The notes: generated by a model from the letters alone, not told the origin. 64,000 nucleotides of DNA from Paenibacillus silagei (GCF_017874735.1 NZ_JAGGLV010000006.1:248001-312000); one strand, 5' to 3'; shown: positions 1-11,191, counted from the stretch's first letter. Numbers and translations: made by a program.

Positions 1-160
1 CCGTAAGCCCTCCGCGCCTGAGTGAATAATATATAATTCATTCATAATGTAGCATAGCCTTGCAGGCATTACAATGCACTTTTATATTCAGCTGACACGA
101 ATCACTTCCCATTTCGGTGAATAGGCTATTGTAATGACTTCAAGAATGGAGGGTTCCCGC

Positions 161-1042
161 ATGAATTACAGGAACGAAGATTCGAACAGCTCAGCTCATC
201 CGTCAGGCTATCGGCATCTGCCGCAGCCCTACCCTTATTCGCATTACCACTACCTGGTACGTTCGGAGTCCACTGAGGAGACCGCTCCGAGGATTGCTAA
301 GAATTCCGCAACTGCCGGGAATACGCAGACTGTCAGGGCCTCCGAACCTCCGGCCGCTCCACATAAGCTCGAGAATGACCATGCGGAGGACAACATGGAC
401 GGCTGGCAGCAGATTCAGAATGCTAGCAAGCCGCAGACGGTCCTCGAAAGCGGACATCCGGCTACCGCGAACAAGCCGGTGGACGGCCATCCCGGGGCAA
501 GTCAGGCCGGCGGAAAGGGAATTCATGTCGATGTAGGAGGCGAGTTAGGGGGTAAACACGGCATCGGCATGAATGCCGGAGGAAACCTGGCGTACAGCGG
601 CGCAAGCATACAGGCAGACGGCCATATCGGCAGCAGCTCCTACGGGATCGAAGCGCAAGGCGATACCCATGTGGGCAACGGGCAAGGCCTCGGAGTGAAC
701 GCCGAAGCCCAGGCCTTCGGCAAATACGGGGTGGCTGCACAAGGCAAGGCCCAGCTCGGCGGCGGGCAAGGCGCAGATGTCAAGTTGGGCGCACAGGCCG
801 GGGGCGATCACGGGCTGAATGCAGATGCGGGTGCTCATCTGGGGCTTAGTCAAGGTGCAGGCTTTGACTCTCATGTTCAGCTCGGCGGCAACAAGGGCAT
901 CGGGGCTGAGGCCAAAGCCCAGTTCGGCGGCGGCGAAGGTGCAGGCATCGGCGTGGGCGGACAGCTCGGCAAATATAACGGCCAATTAAGCTTCAAGATT
1001 GGCGGTAAGGAGCAGGAGCCTAAGGACTCTCAGGAGGATTAG
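161..1042 (+). CDS. Glycine-rich tandem-repeat protein, function unknown
   Basis: I do not recognise this 293-residue protein. The first ~115 residues are polar, with His, Tyr, Pro and Asn, and have no signal peptide or membrane segment. From about residue 118 on there are around eleven degenerate repeats of 12-16 residues, with a loose pattern of A-x-A/G-x-L/F-G-x(3)-G-I/A-x(3). They alternate Gly turns with short beta-prone stretches, as expected for a beta-solenoid or a surface/coat filament protein. The C-terminus is charged. The start at 161 is chosen because GGAGGG lies seven bases upstream at 148-153; an in-frame ATG at 134 lacks such a site. A CATAATGTA motif at 43-51 resembles a sporulation sigma -10 element, but no matching -35 is seen. 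It stands alone and ends in a good terminator. A spore-surface role is only a guess. Confidence 0.75.
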   Translation: MNYRNEDSNSSAHPSGYRHLPQPYPYSHYHYLVRSESTEETAPRIAKNSATAGNTQTVRASEPPAAPHKLENDHAEDNMDGWQQIQNASKPQTVLESGHPATANKPVDGHPGASQAGGKGIHVDVGGELGGKHGIGMNAGGNLAYSGASIQADGHIGSSSYGIEAQGDTHVGNGQGLGVNAEAQAFGKYGVAAQGKAQLGGGQGADVKLGAQAGGDHGLNADAGAHLGLSQGAGFDSHVQLGGNKGIGAEAKAQFGGGEGAGIGVGGQLGKYNGQLSFKIGGKEQEPKDSQED

Positions 1043-1099
1043 AAGAATTAGTTATCCAGTCCGCACGGATTCACCGATCAGGCGCTTCGCTAGACTAAA

Positions 1100-1144
1100 G
1101 GGAATATCCCTAAGCCATCACCATGGCCTGGGATATTCCCTTTT
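1100..1144 (+). terminator. Intrinsic terminator after the glycine-rich gene
   Basis: Perfect 11-base arms, GGGAATATCCC at 1100-1110 and GGGATATTCCC at 1130-1140, are followed by TTTT. The opposite strand has a short T run (CTTTAG), so it may also stop prkA transcription, which ends at 1237. Confidence 0.8.
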
Positions 1145-1236
1145 GGCTGAGCGTACAAGTCTTAATTAGCTCCGGACAGACAAGAGGACTGCCTGATGGC
1201 AGTCCCCGGTCCCCAGTATCCGTGAAGCTGCCTCCG

Positions 1237-3132
1237 TCAGCGGTTCAGCAGGCTTCCGACATATTTCAGCAGCTCATTGGCACAGATCGGGCAGTAGTTG
1301 TGCTCGTCGATCAGGCGGCGGCTGACCTCGTTGATCCGTTTGAGCTGGCTTTCATCCGGTGTCTTGGAGGAAGTGGTGATTTTGACGATATCCTTGAGGT
1401 CCGTGAACAGCTTCTTCTCGATGGCTTCCCGCAGCCGGTCGTGATTGTTGTACTCGAACTTCTTGCCCTTACGGGAGTAGGACGAAATACGGATCAGGAT
1501 CTCCTCGCGGAAGGCCTTCTTCGCATTCTCCGAGATGCCGATCTGCTCTTCAATGGAGCGCATCAGCCGCTCATCCGGCTCCATCTCCTCATCGGTAAGC
1601 GGGTCGCGGATTTTGGACCAGTTGCAGAAGGCTTCGATATTGTCGAGATAATTCTCGAACAGCGTTTTGGCCGATTCTTCAAAAGAGTAGACGAAGGCCT
1701 TTTGCACTTCGCTTTTGGCGAGAATATCGTATTCCTTGCGGGCAATAGAAATAAAGTTCAGATAACGCTCGCGCTCCTCCTTCGTAATTGAAGGATGCTG
1801 ATCCAGGCCGTCCTTGATTGCCCGCAGCACATCCAGCGCGTTCATGCACTGCAGATCGCCTTTGATCAGGGCGCTGGAGATGCGGTTAATGACATAACGC
1901 GGGTCGATGCCGGACATGCCTTCATCTAAGTATTCGGTCTGCATCTCCTTCAGATCCGCTTCCTTGTAGCCCTCGACCTCTTCGCCATCGTACATACGCA
2001 GCTTCTTGATCAGATCCATCCCCTGCTTCTTGCTCTCCTTGAGTCGGGTCAGGATTGAGAAGATCGCCGCCGCGCGCAGTGCGTGAGGGGCAATATGCAC
2101 ATGCTTCATATCGCTCTGGCCGATCAGCTTGGCGTAGATTTTTTCCTCTTCAGAGACGCGCAGATTATAGGGAACCGGCATGACGATCATGCGGGACTGG
2201 AGTGCTTCGTTCTTTTTATTGGAGATGAAGGATTTATATTCGGTCTCATTCGTGTGGGCCACGATAAGTTCGTCAGCACTGATTAACGCGAACCGTCCGG
2301 CCTTGAAGTTGCCCTCCTGGGTCAAAGACAGCAGATTCCACAGAAACTTCTCATCGCATTTCAGCATTTCCTGGAATTCCATCAGGCCGCGGTTGGCCTT
2401 GTTCAGCTCCCCGTCAAAGCGGTAGGCCCGCGGATCGGATTCCGAGCCGAATTCGGTAATGGTGGAGAAGTCGATACTGCCGGTCAGATCCGCGATATCC
2501 TGCGACTTCGGGTCGGAAGGGCTGAATGTACCAATCCCTACCCGCTCCTCTTCCGACAACAGCACCCGGGTAACCGCAACACGTTCAATATCCCCGTGGT
2601 AATCATTCTTCAGCCGCATCTGGCAGGACGGGCAGAGATTGCCTTCAATCCGTACATCCAGCTCGCGTTCGATCTCAGGCCGCAGCTCCAGCGGAATCAG
2701 ATGCAGCGGGTCCTCATGCATCGGGCAGCCCTCAATAGCATACACCGCACCCGCATCCGTGCGCGAATATTGCTCCAGGCCGCGCTTCAGCAGCGTTACC
2801 AAGGTGGACTTTCCTCCACTGACCGGTCCCATCAGCAGCAGAATCCGTTTACGCACATCCAGCCTTCGGGCTGCGGAATGGAAGTATTCCTCCACCAGCT
2901 TTTCCACCGCACGATCCAGTCCAAAGATCTCCTGTTCAAAAAACTTATACCGTTTACGTCCGTTAATGTCCTCGACGCCGTGTGACTTGATCATGTCGTA
3001 TACGCGGGAATGAGCCGTTTTGGCGGGAGAGGGGTCTACTCTAAGCAGTTCTATATAGTCCTTGAAAGTGCCGCTCCACGCCAAACGGTCGTTCTCAGCC
3101 CGATGCGTTGCTATACGCTCAAAAATATCCAT
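1237..3132 (-). CDS. prkA: PrkA family serine protein kinase / AAA ATPase
   Basis: This 631-residue protein matches PrkA along its whole length, starting with the typical MDIFERIATHR opening. It has an AAA-type core with the P-loop GPVSGGKST at residues 102-110 and the family's C-terminal helical, kinase-like region. In Bacillus, PrkA is a forespore/mother-cell protein that affects sporulation and has been described both as a Ser kinase and as an AAA protease. The start at 3132 has GGAGG about eight bases upstream. In many Bacilli prkA sits with yhbH and spoVR; neither is next to it here. It diverges from the DUF2161 gene across a 170-base gap that contains a perfect 13-base palindrome (3238-3268). 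Family call is secure; the substrate is unknown. Confidence 0.95.
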   Translation of the reverse strand: MDIFERIATHRAENDRLAWSGTFKDYIELLRVDPSPAKTAHSRVYDMIKSHGVEDINGRKRYKFFEQEIFGLDRAVEKLVEEYFHSAARRLDVRKRILLLMGPVSGGKSTLVTLLKRGLEQYSRTDAGAVYAIEGCPMHEDPLHLIPLELRPEIERELDVRIEGNLCPSCQMRLKNDYHGDIERVAVTRVLLSEEERVGIGTFSPSDPKSQDIADLTGSIDFSTITEFGSESDPRAYRFDGELNKANRGLMEFQEMLKCDEKFLWNLLSLTQEGNFKAGRFALISADELIVAHTNETEYKSFISNKKNEALQSRMIVMPVPYNLRVSEEEKIYAKLIGQSDMKHVHIAPHALRAAAIFSILTRLKESKKQGMDLIKKLRMYDGEEVEGYKEADLKEMQTEYLDEGMSGIDPRYVINRISSALIKGDLQCMNALDVLRAIKDGLDQHPSITKEERERYLNFISIARKEYDILAKSEVQKAFVYSFEESAKTLFENYLDNIEAFCNWSKIRDPLTDEEMEPDERLMRSIEEQIGISENAKKAFREEILIRISSYSRKGKKFEYNNHDRLREAIEKKLFTDLKDIVKITTSSKTPDESQLKRINEVSRRLIDEHNYCPICANELLKYVGSLLNR

Positions 3133-3216
3133 GGCTCGCTGCCTCCTCTTGCGCTCCTACTTGCTCCACCAAGCTTAGAAAGTGTATTACATACCTATGC
3201 GGCGAGCCCGGAATAG

Positions 3217-3243
3217 TTGACCTCTTTTTTGCTGTGCTATAAT
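3217..3243 (+). promoter_or_regulatory. Candidate promoter of the DUF2161 gene
   Basis: TTGACC at 3217-3222 and TATAAT at 3238-3243 are separated by 15 bases, short for a vegetative promoter. The -10 box is the first six bases of the palindrome at 3238-3268. Confidence 0.5.
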
Positions 3244-3268
3244 AGAGAATCATAAATTCTCTATTATA
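3238..3268. promoter_or_regulatory. Perfect 13-base palindrome between prkA and DUF2161
   Basis: TATAATAGAGAAT at 3238-3250 and its exact complement at 3256-3268 flank the five-base centre CATAA. Each arm begins with TATAAT read outward-in, so a -10-like box is present on both strands. It could be an operator or a hairpin in the DUF2161 leader. Confidence 0.6.
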
Positions 3269-3302
3269 ATTACGCTGCAATTCAGGGCAGGAGTGAATAC
3301 GA

Positions 3303-4202
3303 ATGGCAATCAAGCAGGAGACGGAGCTGTATGCTCCTTTGAAGAGTTTTTTTGAACGGCAAGGCTATGACATCAAGGGTGAGGTGCGGACCTGTGATCT
3401 GGTGGGCATCCGGGAAGACGAGGCGCAGCCACTCATTGTGGAGATGAAAAAATCGTTCAATCTCGCCCTGCTGCTGCAGGGGATTGAACGGCTGCGGCTC
3501 AGCCCTAACGTCTACCTCGCGGTAGAACGCGTCAGGGAGAAGAAGGGCGCGGTCAACCAGCGCTGGGGCGAGCTCACTGGGCTGTGCCGCCGGCTCGGCC
3601 TCGGGCTGATCACCGTCGTCTTCTACAAGACGAAGGCCCCGCTCGTCGAGGTGCTCGCGGAGCCGGGCGACGCGCCGCCGCAGGCCCGCAGCGCGGTGCG
3701 CCGCCGCGAGCGCTTGCTCTATGAGTTCCGCGAGCGCAGCGGGGACTACAACACCGGCGGCAGCACGCGCGTCAAGCTCGTGACTGCCTACCGCGAGAAG
3801 GCGCTGCGCGTGGCCCTCGCGCTGCAGGCCCTGGAGGCCGAAGCCGCCGGAGCGGCCGGCCTCGGCGGGGGGCCCGCGGCGCTAAGCGGCGCGCCGGGCA
3901 CTGCCCTGGCCGCCGGGGAGCCGGCGGCCGCGGGTACGGCAGCAGCGGCGGCGGGTGATGCCGCTGCGGGTGCGGGCCCGGCGGCTGCGCACAGCCGGGC
4001 GGAGGGCGCGCGCGGCGTCGGCGTCACGCCCGCCGCGTTGCGGAAGCGCAGCGGCGTGCCCGGCGCCGCTGCGATCCTGCAGAAGAACTACTATGCGTGG
4101 TTCTTCCGGGTGCAGCGCGGCCGCTACACGCTCACGGCCGCCGGACAAGCCGCGCTGATCGAGTATGCAGCGGTCGCGGAGATCAGCGCGGGCAAGCTGT
4201 AG
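3303..4202 (+). CDS. DUF2161 protein, PD-(D/E)XK nuclease-fold
   Basis: The N-terminal ~170 residues fit the DUF2161 family of predicted PD-(D/E)XK phosphodiesterases. D32 (in TCDLVG) and E47-x-K49 (in VEMKK) form the expected metal-binding core. The C-terminal ~60 residues (LRKRSGVPGAA...YAWFFRVQRG) look like a short winged-helix or wrist domain also seen in this family. Between them, about residues 180-240 are almost only Ala, Gly and Pro, and codons there are extremely GC-rich. This part is probably an expanded linker. The start ATG at 3303 follows AGGAGTGAATACGA. The biological role of DUF2161 is unknown; a DNA-repair or defence nuclease is possible. Confidence 0.8.
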   Translation: MAIKQETELYAPLKSFFERQGYDIKGEVRTCDLVGIREDEAQPLIVEMKKSFNLALLLQGIERLRLSPNVYLAVERVREKKGAVNQRWGELTGLCRRLGLGLITVVFYKTKAPLVEVLAEPGDAPPQARSAVRRRERLLYEFRERSGDYNTGGSTRVKLVTAYREKALRVALALQALEAEAAGAAGLGGGPAALSGAPGTALAAGEPAAAGTAAAAAGDAAAGAGPAAAHSRAEGARGVGVTPAALRKRSGVPGAAAILQKNYYAWFFRVQRGRYTLTAAGQAALIEYAAVAEISAGKL

Positions 4203-4273
4203 GCCCGCGCCCGGCCGGAGCGGATCTCAGCGGATTCGTCCCGCCCTCAGCCCAGGTCCCGCCGATTCGTTCG

Positions 4274-4533
4274 CAGCTCATCTGTCGGACCTGGGCTGCT
4301 GCGACTGCCTATCCGTTCGCAGCCCCACCTGCCGGACCCAGGCCGCCGTGTCTGCCCATCTGTCCGATCACTGCTCCATCTGCCGGACCCGGGCAGCGCG
4401 CCTACCCATCCGCTCAATACTCCACCTGCAGAACCCGGGCCGCGCGCCTACCCATCCGCTCACTACTCCAACAGCCGGACCTGGGCCAGCTGCACCTGCC
4501 GATTCGTTCGCAGCCCCACCTGCCGAACCCGAG
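4274..4533. repeat. GC-rich degenerate tandem repeat, ~47-base unit
   Basis: About six imperfect copies of a ~47-base unit follow the DUF2161 gene. Each contains a form of CCACCTGCCGGACCCGGGCC followed by a form of CCTATCCGTTCGCAG. Long overlapping ORFs here on both strands are by-products of GC content. I see no gene between 4203 and 5109. Confidence 0.6.
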
Positions 4534-4607
4534 CGGAAGCGCCTCCCTTTAAATGGGAATTCACGCAATCGCAAGGCGTTCCCGCTCTACTGCCCGGCTA
4601 ATAGATG

Positions 4608-4790
4608 GAAAATCAACACTTAAATCGTTGAGTTTTTCCCGGCGCAAAAGATTAGTTGGATAAACAACACTTATTTTCCACCATTTTGTCCTAAGTAGCA
4701 TATTTCAGCTGAATAAATGTACTTTTTCCAACTAAAGTCCCAAATTCGAGGAATCCAGTCAAATTAGATGCTCTTTTTCCACCTATCTCC
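4608..4790. repeat. Dispersed intergenic repeat, 'AACAACACTTA' family, copy A
   Basis: An AT-rich stretch has GGATAAACAACACTTATTTT, then CCATTTTGTCCTAAGTAGC, with a partial copy just before it at about 4608-4640. The same sequence in modified form is at 51891-51935, 47 kb away. Both contain several short segments of the type TTTTTCCAACT. It is not coding. Confidence 0.6.
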
Positions 4791-4814
4791 ACAGAATAAA
4801 GTTACTGGACAAGC

Positions 4815-4915
4815 GCCAATACATGTATTCGGTTTTTTACACACATTTGGTCCGCTTACCTTCGCCCCATCGCCCCTGCACATTGTGTTCGGTTTTCCGC
4901 ACACATTCGGCCTGC
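4815..4915. repeat. Hairpin repeat, 'TGTATGC-TTTTCC-GCATACA' family, degenerate pair
   Basis: Two hairpin-like units (near 4818-4850 and 4882-4912) have the form TGTGTTCGG, TTTT, CCGCACACA. They are diverged members of the tandem hairpin array at 43860-44055. Confidence 0.55.
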
Positions 4916-5109
4916 GAATCATCTCTCGCGCCAACTATACAAGCACAAAAGGAGTTGTCCCCACGCAGACCTGCTGCGAGCGACAACCCTTTGTACCTTC
5001 TCTATCCACTTACCTGATCTATACTCTAGAATATCCTACTGGTTTATACCATGCTCTTCGCTCATTCACTCCAAGCCCCAGCCCTTCGCTTATTCGCTCC
5101 TGGCTCGCC

Positions 5110-7008
5110 CTAAGCAAGCACCGTATACAGTAGCTCCTTCTCCTTAACCGAGGCGGCGCCAGCAGACTGGATGGACTGGTACTGCTGGATGTTCGTAATA
5201 ATAACCGGCGTAATCGTGCTATAGCCAGCCTTCTCGATCTCGACCAGATCGAATTCCATCAGGAGATCGCCGACAGCCACCCGGGTTCCGGCGGTTACCT
5301 TGGGCGAGAAATGCAGGCCTTTCAGCTTCACCGTGTCGATGCCGATATGGATCAGCATTTCCGCTCCGCTGTCGCTGACCAGACCAATGGCATGTCCGCT
5401 CTTCGAGAGCGAGAACACCGTTCCCTGGACCGGCGAGACTACGCGGCCTTCGGACGGCTGAATGGCATATCCTTTACCCATAATCTCTTCCGAGAAGGCC
5501 GGGTCGCTCACTTCGCTGAGCGGCTTCACCGCTCCGGCAATCGGACTGAACACCTCTTGATTCACCATCGTAGGCTCAGCAGCAGCGCCGATCACAGTAG
5601 TGTTAGCGTCAGATGCGACAGGCTCGGCAGAAGTCACCGCAGGCGCAGCAGCAGCTTCCGGCTCATCCTCGAAACCGATAATATAAGTGACAATGGCAGC
5701 AACTGCCGCCCCGATGGCGAAGCCGATGACCGAATAGACAAAGGTCGCACCGAGAACCATCGGGATGCCGGAGAGCCCGGCGAGTCCGCCGATGACATAC
5801 GCTTTTACCTTGAACAAGCTGAGGAACGCACCGCCGGCGGCTCCGCCGATCAGGGCAGCGATGAACGGTTTCTTAAGCCGCATATTCACACCGTACATAG
5901 CCGGTTCTGTAATCCCCATGAAAGCCGTAATACTTGTGGACAGGGAGAGGGACTTCAGCTTGCTGTTCTTCGTTCTCAGTGAGACACCGAGCGCACTGCC
6001 CGCCTGGGCGAAGTTCGCTACCATCATAATCGGAATCATATAGTCATAGCCAAGCTGTGCAATGGATGCGATCATGATTGGAATCAGAGCATAGTGCATC
6101 CCGGTAATGATCAGCAGCGACATGGTTCCGCCCAGCAGCAGGCCTGCGAATAATCCCGTATTCTCGAACAGCCAGCTGATCCCTCCAGTCAGGCCATCCC
6201 CGATAATTACTCCCAGCGGGCCTACGGCAATCAGGGTAAGCGGCACAATGACCAGCAGCGTAACCGTCGGAACGATAATCAGCTTCAGGGAAGCATGGGT
6301 TACTTTATCAACGGCTTTTTCCACATAGGAGGCCAGCCATACTGCAATCACAATCGGAATGACGGACGAAGCATAGGTTGCAGCTACCACCGGCAGTGAA
6401 GCGAAGGTAACAGGCTCCCCGGACCCCAGCAGCGTGGTGACGGTCGGATGCAGAATGGCCGCCCCTATCGCAGCAGCGATGTACATATTGCTCCCCAGCT
6501 TACGGGCAGCGCTGATGGCCAGAACAATCGGCAGGAAGTAAAAGGCACCGTCCCCGATCGCCGATAGTATGATATACGTGGAGTTCTCTGTCCCCATCCA
6601 GCCCACCGCCACCAGCAGGGCGACAATCCCTTTGATCATCCCCGCACCGGTAATGGCCGGCAGGATCGGTGTGAAGATTCCCGAAATGAAGTCAAACAGC
6701 TTGCTGAGCGGATTCTGCTTCTTTTTCTCCACCTGGTCACCGGAAGCCTTCTTCTCAGGAGAAACGGACATATTGCCAATCAGCTCATTGTAGACCACCG
6801 GCACATCATTGCCGATAATGACCTGGAATTGCCCGCCGTTAATCATCACGCCCATAACCCCGTCCGTCTTCTGCAGGGCCGCTTTGTCCGCACGATTGTT
6901 GTCATTCAGATTGAAGCGCAGACGGGTCATACAGTGGGTTACCTGATCGATATTGTCTTCTCCGCCGACAAGCTTCAATATTTCTTTGGACAGCTCTTTT
7001 GTATTCAT
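5110..7008 (-). CDS. bglP: PTS beta-glucoside transporter, EIIBCA
   Basis: This 632-residue permease imports and phosphorylates aryl-beta-glucosides or cellobiose-like sugars. Domain order is IIB-IIC-IIA. The IIB phosphocysteine is C26 (HCMTRLRF). About ten membrane segments fill residues ~105-460, and an Ala-rich linker joins the glucose-type IIA domain at ~480-632, whose active His lies in MLIHIGIDTVKLKG. Length is normal for BglP. The gene is the last of the bglH-licT-bglP cluster and its leader (7043-7140) carries an antiterminator site overlapping a terminator. Expression should therefore need active LicT. No clear terminator is seen after it. Exact sugar specificity cannot be read from sequence. 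Confidence 0.95.
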   Translation of the reverse strand: MNTKELSKEILKLVGGEDNIDQVTHCMTRLRFNLNDNNRADKAALQKTDGVMGVMINGGQFQVIIGNDVPVVYNELIGNMSVSPEKKASGDQVEKKKQNPLSKLFDFISGIFTPILPAITGAGMIKGIVALLVAVGWMGTENSTYIILSAIGDGAFYFLPIVLAISAARKLGSNMYIAAAIGAAILHPTVTTLLGSGEPVTFASLPVVAATYASSVIPIVIAVWLASYVEKAVDKVTHASLKLIIVPTVTLLVIVPLTLIAVGPLGVIIGDGLTGGISWLFENTGLFAGLLLGGTMSLLIITGMHYALIPIMIASIAQLGYDYMIPIMMVANFAQAGSALGVSLRTKNSKLKSLSLSTSITAFMGITEPAMYGVNMRLKKPFIAALIGGAAGGAFLSLFKVKAYVIGGLAGLSGIPMVLGATFVYSVIGFAIGAAVAAIVTYIIGFEDEPEAAAAPAVTSAEPVASDANTTVIGAAAEPTMVNQEVFSPIAGAVKPLSEVSDPAFSEEIMGKGYAIQPSEGRVVSPVQGTVFSLSKSGHAIGLVSDSGAEMLIHIGIDTVKLKGLHFSPKVTAGTRVAVGDLLMEFDLVEIEKAGYSTITPVIITNIQQYQSIQSAGAASVKEKELLYTVLA

Positions 7009-7042
7009 AAGATGTTGCTCCTTAGATGTAGTATGTTTTCCG

Positions 7043-7140
7043 CAAAAAAAAACCTAAACGCCGATCAGCGGGGAAAGGCAGTCTTCTGCCTCCAGCACTG
7101 TCCGGGTTTAGGTTTTGCCTCTGTTCCGAGTAGCAATCCT
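7043..7140 (-). promoter_or_regulatory. RAT antiterminator and terminator before bglP
   Basis: On the minus strand a ribonucleic antiterminator, beginning GGATTGCTACTC and ending GAGGCAAAACCTAAA, occupies 7140-7107. Its 3' part overlaps the 5' arm of a terminator (AAACCTAAAC pairing with GTTTAGGTTT) that ends in nine Ts at 7043-7051. This is the standard BglG/LicT target layout. Confidence 0.9.
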
Positions 7141-7148
7141 GCACCACA

Positions 7149-8009
<861 letters not shown>

Positions 8010-8067
8010 TTACACCGTCAGAGTAATAAAATCCCCCCGCAGGCGCGGGGATACAACATTATCGTGT

Positions 8068-8141
8068 TAAAAAAGGCAAAACCAAAACGGCATCAAAAGA
8101 GTGCCCGTTTCTGGTTTTGCCTGAATGAACAGTAACAATCC
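8068..8141 (-). promoter_or_regulatory. RAT antiterminator and terminator before licT
   Basis: The RAT reads GGATTGTTACTG ... CAGGCAAAACC on the minus strand at 8141-8113. It overlaps a terminator whose arms GGCAAAACCAGAAACGGGCA and TGCCGTTTTGGTTTTGCC are followed by TTTTTTAA at about 8068-8074. Confidence 0.9.
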
Positions 8142-8162
8142 AGTTATTCTACCTGTAGCAGC

Positions 8163-8191
8163 ATCTTAGCATATCATTGTTAATATGACAA
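8163..8191 (-). promoter_or_regulatory. Promoter of licT
   Basis: TTGTCA (8191-8186) and TAAGAT (8168-8163) are spaced by 17 bases on the minus strand, between the bglH stop and the licT RAT. Confidence 0.7.
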
Positions 8192-8198
8192 CACTTTT

Positions 8199-8213
8199 AT
8201 GAAAACGGTTTAT
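8199..8213 (+). promoter_or_regulatory. cre-like CcpA site near the licT promoter
   Basis: ATGAAAACGGTTTAT differs from the cre consensus WTGNAANCGNWNNCW at one fixed position. It lies just upstream of the licT -35 box, a plausible position for carbon catabolite control. Confidence 0.45.
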
Positions 8214-8248
8214 TAAGGCCTGTGCTTCTTAAGCTTGCCCCATTTCAC

Positions 8249-9721
<1,473 letters not shown>

Positions 9722-9754
9722 TCATTATGATCTTTCTGCATGGCCTATATAACA

Positions 9755-9853
9755 GAAAAACCTAAACCTATGGCAAGATCATCGAGCCCGGCGAACGGGT
9801 TCAAATCAGTCACCATCAGTTTAGGTTTTGCCTGGCACGGCCAGTAACAATCC
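9755..9853 (-). promoter_or_regulatory. RAT antiterminator and terminator before bglH
   Basis: The RAT begins GGATTGTTACTGG and ends CAGGCAAAACCTAAA on the minus strand at 9853-9820. A terminator made of CAAAACCTAAACTGATGG and a far arm CCATAGGTTTAGGTTTTT ends near 9755. I could not assign a clean promoter upstream; a TATGTT -10 around 9895 is possible. Confidence 0.88.
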
Positions 9854-9973
9854 AGTAAACGATGTGTTTATGGAAGATTTAATTGACTCCAGCCTAACAT
9901 AGCATCCGGCAAAATTCAAATGAAAATCCGCTCAATTTCTGTGAAGCTCATATTTGCGCCCGTTCCTTCTCCC

Positions 9974-11191
9974 CTAGCTGCGCGCCGTGAACTCGGTCAC
10001 CGCTTCGCTCATCAGATTCATTCCAAGCAGCAGCTCATCGCGGCCGGGATGGCTGAAGTTGAGCCGGATGCGGTCCGAGCCTCCGCTTACACTGCAGAGC
10101 GGACCAGGCAGGAAGGCTACCCCCTTGGACAGCGAAGCCCGCAGCAGAGCCATCGCGTCCAGGCCTTCAGGCAGCGATACCCAGAGGAACATGCCGCCGG
10201 CCGGCATATCATACACGCTGTGCTTCCAGGCCGGACGCTTCAGCAGCTCCGCCATCAGCTTCAGGCGGGTATTGTATTCGCGGTTCAGCAGCGCGATATG
10301 CTCCCTTAGATCAAAGGCCGACACACTGAGCAGATGATGCAGCAGGCGCTGGTTCAGCGAGCTGGACTGCCAGTCCGCCATCTGCTTGGCGGCAGCCATC
10401 ATGCCGATCAGCTCGCGGCTTCCCGCCGCCCAGCCCGTCCGCAGCGCCGGCGCGACCGTCTTGCTGAAGGAGCCGATGTACAGCACATGCCCGCCCTCGC
10501 TGACATTCTCCAGCGCATATAGAGTAGGATATTTCTTGGAGGGGTGGCCCTCACTCCGCTGGAAGTGCAGATCGCCATAGGAATCATCCTCTACGATCAG
10601 CACATTATGTGAGATACACAGCTCCAGAATCTCTTGCCGCCGGGCAAGGCTCCAGAGCACTCCGCTGGGGTTGGTGAAGCTTGGCGCAGCGAACAGCATC
10701 TTGGGTCTATAGCTGCGGATCGTTCGGCGCAGATGATCCGGCAGCAGGCCATCCCCATCCCCCTGGACCGGAATAATGACGGCTCCCTGCATCCGCAGCG
10801 CCTGCAGAATACCGGGAGAAGTCGGATTCTCAACCAGTACATGATCCCCGGGATCGATGTACACCCTGGACAGCAGATCGATGGCCTGCTGGCTGCCCGT
10901 TGTCAGGAGCACTCCGCCTTCGGTTACCGCCACCCCTTTGCTGCGGAGCCAATCTCCGGTCAGCCATTCGCGGAGCGGGCCATACCCTTCAGGCTCCCCG
11001 TACTGCAGCGCACTTGCATCTGTGGAGATCACGGTAGATGCCGCCTCAGACAGCAGTGACAGCGGAAATAATTCTTCTGCCGGGAGCTCTTCTGCCAGCG
11101 AGATCAGCGTACCCCGGCGTGTCTCTTTACGGATACTCAGCAGCGGTGAAGATAACAATGTATGTGCGCGCGAAGAAAACTCATACTTCAT
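9974..11191 (-). CDS. PLP-dependent aminotransferase, class I/II (MocR/LysN-like core)
   Basis: A 405-residue fold-type I aminotransferase of the kind found in 2-aminoadipate transaminases and the effector part of MocR regulators. The PLP Lys is in YIGSFSKTVAPALRTGW; the substrate/PLP motifs TTGSQQAIDLL, NPTSPG, PSFTNPSG and EDDSYGDL are all present. There is no N-terminal winged helix, so this is an enzyme or a regulator that lost its DNA-binding part. It has GGGGGGAAGCGT just before the ATG. It neighbours the bgl locus and a ComA-like regulator, but nothing ties it to either. Substrate unknown. Confidence 0.85.
   Translation of the reverse strand: MKYEFSSRAHTLLSSPLLSIRKETRRGTLISLAEELPAEELFPLSLLSEAASTVISTDASALQYGEPEGYGPLREWLTGDWLRSKGVAVTEGGVLLTTGSQQAIDLLSRVYIDPGDHVLVENPTSPGILQALRMQGAVIIPVQGDGDGLLPDHLRRTIRSYRPKMLFAAPSFTNPSGVLWSLARRQEILELCISHNVLIVEDDSYGDLHFQRSEGHPSKKYPTLYALENVSEGGHVLYIGSFSKTVAPALRTGWAAGSRELIGMMAAAKQMADWQSSSLNQRLLHHLLSVSAFDLREHIALLNREYNTRLKLMAELLKRPAWKHSVYDMPAGGMFLWVSLPEGLDAMALLRASLSKGVAFLPGPLCSVSGGSDRIRLNFSHPGRDELLLGMNLMSEAVTEFTARS

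Noticed and set aside
134..160. Start of the glycine-rich gene at 134
   Set aside because: The ribosome site GGAGGG lies between this ATG and the one at 161, favouring 161.
4097..4623. Several overlapping frames in the GC-rich repeats
   Set aside because: They exist in three frames at once and are Pro/Arg/Ser-rich products of repeated GC-rich DNA.
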